Source: an uncultured Rubellimicrobium sp. (GTDB taxonomy: Bacteria; Pseudomonadota; Alphaproteobacteria; Rhodobacterales; Rhodobacteraceae). From it: a DNA stretch of 7,754 nt. A program made the translations under genes and the position numbers. Positions 6,511-7,754 of this stretch are shown piece by piece (positions within the stretch are counted from its first letter, which is position 1; each line of letters opens with the position of its first letter). The DNA lies in assembly GCA_902805995.1 (NCBI GenBank), contig CADCUU010000075.1, forward strand, positions 1 through 7,754, written 5' to 3'. Under the pieces are notes generated by a model that made no database searches, was not told the origin of the DNA, and saw only the letters and a program-made list of their open reading frames with translations.

Positions 6511-7530
6511 ATGGACGATCTTCAGTACGGCAAGCGCAACAAGCGCGGCGACTTCACCCCGCACGAGACGGTGGCGCTGCCCCCCTTCTGGCGCGGCGCC
6601 TTCGGGCTGCGCGAGCTGGGCCGCTTCGCCATCGACTATTTCTGGCCCTGGAACGCCTTCCACATGGCGACGACGCTCCTCTACTGGTGGCTGGTCATCC
6701 CCGACGTGGACACCATGCGGACCCTGTCCTGGGGCTGGGCGCTCTGGCTCTACGCGGTAAATGCCGCTGCGATCTTCGTCTTCTACGGGATCTTTGAGCT
6801 GCGCTACTACGTGAAGCGCGCGCAGGAGACGCGCTTCAAGTACAACGGCAAGTTCCCTGCCGACCAGCCCTCGGACGTGTTCTGGTTCCAGAGCCAGAAC
6901 ATCGACAACTTCCTGAGGAGCTTCTTCATCTCCATCCCGCTCTGGACGGTCGTGGAGGTGCTGTTCCTGTGGTGCTTCGCCAACGGCTACGTCCCGTGGC
7001 TGAGCTGGGCCGACCACCCCGTCTACCTCGCGCTTCTCGTGCTGGTGACGCCCGCGATTCACGAGGTGCACTTCTTCTGCATTCACCGGCTGATCCACTG
7101 GGGCCCGCTCTACAAGTGGATCCACTCGGTCCACCACAACTCGGTGAACCCGTCGGCTTGGTCGTCGCTGTCGATGCACCCGGTGGAGGGCTTCCTTTAC
7201 CACGCCGTCGCGCTCTGGCACCTCCTGATCCCATCGAACCCCATCGTGGCGCTCTTTCAGCTTCACATGGCGGGCTTTGGGGCGGTGAACGGGCATCTGG
7301 GCTTCCATCGGCTAACGTTGACGGAGGACTCCGTCCTCGATGGCCATGCCTACCTTCACCACAAGCATTTCGAGGTGAACTTCGGCGGCGACGGGCTCAT
7401 CCCGCTCGATAAGTGGCTGGGCACCTGGCACGACGGCTCCAAGGAAGCCGCGGCCCGCATGGACGAACGCTTCCAGCGCAAGGTCGAGCGGATGAACCGC
7501 AAGACCGCTGGGACCACCGCCGCCGAATAG
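6511..7530 (+). CDS. Sterol desaturase / fatty acid hydroxylase superfamily membrane di-iron protein
   Basis: This 339-residue integral membrane protein has the histidine clusters that bind the di-iron centre of the family. They are HEVHFFCIHRLIH (His184, 187, 192, 196), HSVHH (205, 208, 209), His223 in SMHPVEG and HAYLHH (279, 283, 284), with the family-typical C-terminal PLDKWLGTWHD (298-308). Hydrophobic segments lie at about 48-64, 74-95, 136-157 and 168-183, with another near 227-245. The family catalyses O2-dependent hydroxylation or desaturation of lipids such as sterols, fatty acids, sphingoid bases or carotenoids, using an electron donor such as cytochrome b5 or ferredoxin. The substrate here is not predictable, and no lipid pathway gene or electron donor is adjacent. 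The N-terminal extension of about 180 residues ahead of the first histidine motif is intact. The gene is divergent from the LacI-type regulator. Family confidence is high, specific function low. Confidence 0.93.
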   Translation: MDDLQYGKRNKRGDFTPHETVALPPFWRGAFGLRELGRFAIDYFWPWNAFHMATTLLYWWLVIPDVDTMRTLSWGWALWLYAVNAAAIFVFYGIFELRYYVKRAQETRFKYNGKFPADQPSDVFWFQSQNIDNFLRSFFISIPLWTVVEVLFLWCFANGYVPWLSWADHPVYLALLVLVTPAIHEVHFFCIHRLIHWGPLYKWIHSVHHNSVNPSAWSSLSMHPVEGFLYHAVALWHLLIPSNPIVALFQLHMAGFGAVNGHLGFHRLTLTEDSVLDGHAYLHHKHFEVNFGGDGLIPLDKWLGTWHDGSKEAAARMDERFQRKVERMNRKTAGTTAAE

Positions 7531-7754
7531 CGCGATCGCTTTGGCCGGGGACCGCGGGCCGCATCCTCGGCACAAAAGCCCCACAAGAAGGGGAGAGCAC
7601 CCTTCGACCTCAGCGCCTCTCCACGAGATCCCATCGCTGATGCGCGCCGCCCAGGCCCGGATCCAAACTGCGTCCGGTGGTCCTCATCGGGTGGACAGCC
7701 CTCATGCCACCTATCCGCCGTCTGTCGTGCCGCGGGGCCAGCGTGCGTCAGGCC
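7531..7754. other. Gene-free tail downstream of the desaturase
   Basis: No supportable gene is visible to the window end. Short frames on both strands have no recognisable product. GCGATCGC (7532-7539) sits immediately after the stop codon but lacks a loop. The only notable structure is the hairpin at 7587-7605. Confidence 0.5.
7587..7605 (+). terminator. Weak terminator-like hairpin after the desaturase
   Basis: GAAGGG (7587-7592) and CCCTTC (7600-7605) form a perfect 6-bp stem with a 7-nt loop, 56 nt after the stop codon. No T-run follows, so it would be a non-canonical terminator at best. An alternative pairing, GGAGAG (7592-7597) with CTCTCC (7617-7622), overlaps it but has a 19-nt loop. 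Confidence 0.22.

Noticed and set aside
1..7754. CRISPR array, tRNA/rRNA, insertion sequence or phage genes
   Set aside because: No regularly spaced direct repeats, no tRNA or rRNA signature and no transposase or integrase motif were seen in any frame.

Overview
The window is GC-rich DNA with strong GC bias at third codon positions. The protein sequences, above all the dihydroxy-acid dehydratase, fit an alphaproteobacterium, most likely of the Rhodobacterales/Rhodobacteraceae. This placement is my judgement from sequence character; no search was run.

Layout. Positions 1-592 contain no gene I can support. They hold a strong GC hairpin (143-165) and, near the right end, a possible promoter and leader for ilvD. 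ilvD (593-2431, +) is complete, with every metal and catalytic residue of the E. coli enzyme at the same residue number. It is closed by a clear intrinsic terminator (2484-2521). The next three genes are all on the minus strand. Read in transcription order they are a LacI-family regulator (6203 to 5184), a HlyD-type membrane-fusion/adaptor protein (4900 to 3758) and a DUF2955/FUSC-like multi-pass membrane protein (3750 to 2680). The last two are 7 nt apart and form an evident operon, convergent with ilvD. A sterol desaturase/fatty acid hydroxylase superfamily protein (6511-7530, +) is divergent from the LacI gene across a 307-nt intergenic region. The last 224 nt carry no gene that I can support.

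How the parts may work together. IlvD is a housekeeping branched-chain amino acid enzyme, here separate from other ilv genes. The HlyD/DUF2955 pair looks like the inner-membrane part of an export system for an unknown small molecule, with no outer-membrane channel gene in the window. The LacI regulator lies just upstream of the pump on the same strand and divergent from the desaturase, so it could control either, both or only itself. The membrane di-iron enzyme has an intact histidine set but an unknown substrate.

I found no CRISPR array, tRNA, rRNA, transposase or phage gene, and no clear evidence of a wholly new system. The most worthwhile leads are the uncharacterised pump operon with its palindrome-bearing upstream region, the non-standard hinge of the LacI protein, the orphan di-iron desaturase, and a possible folded leader before ilvD.
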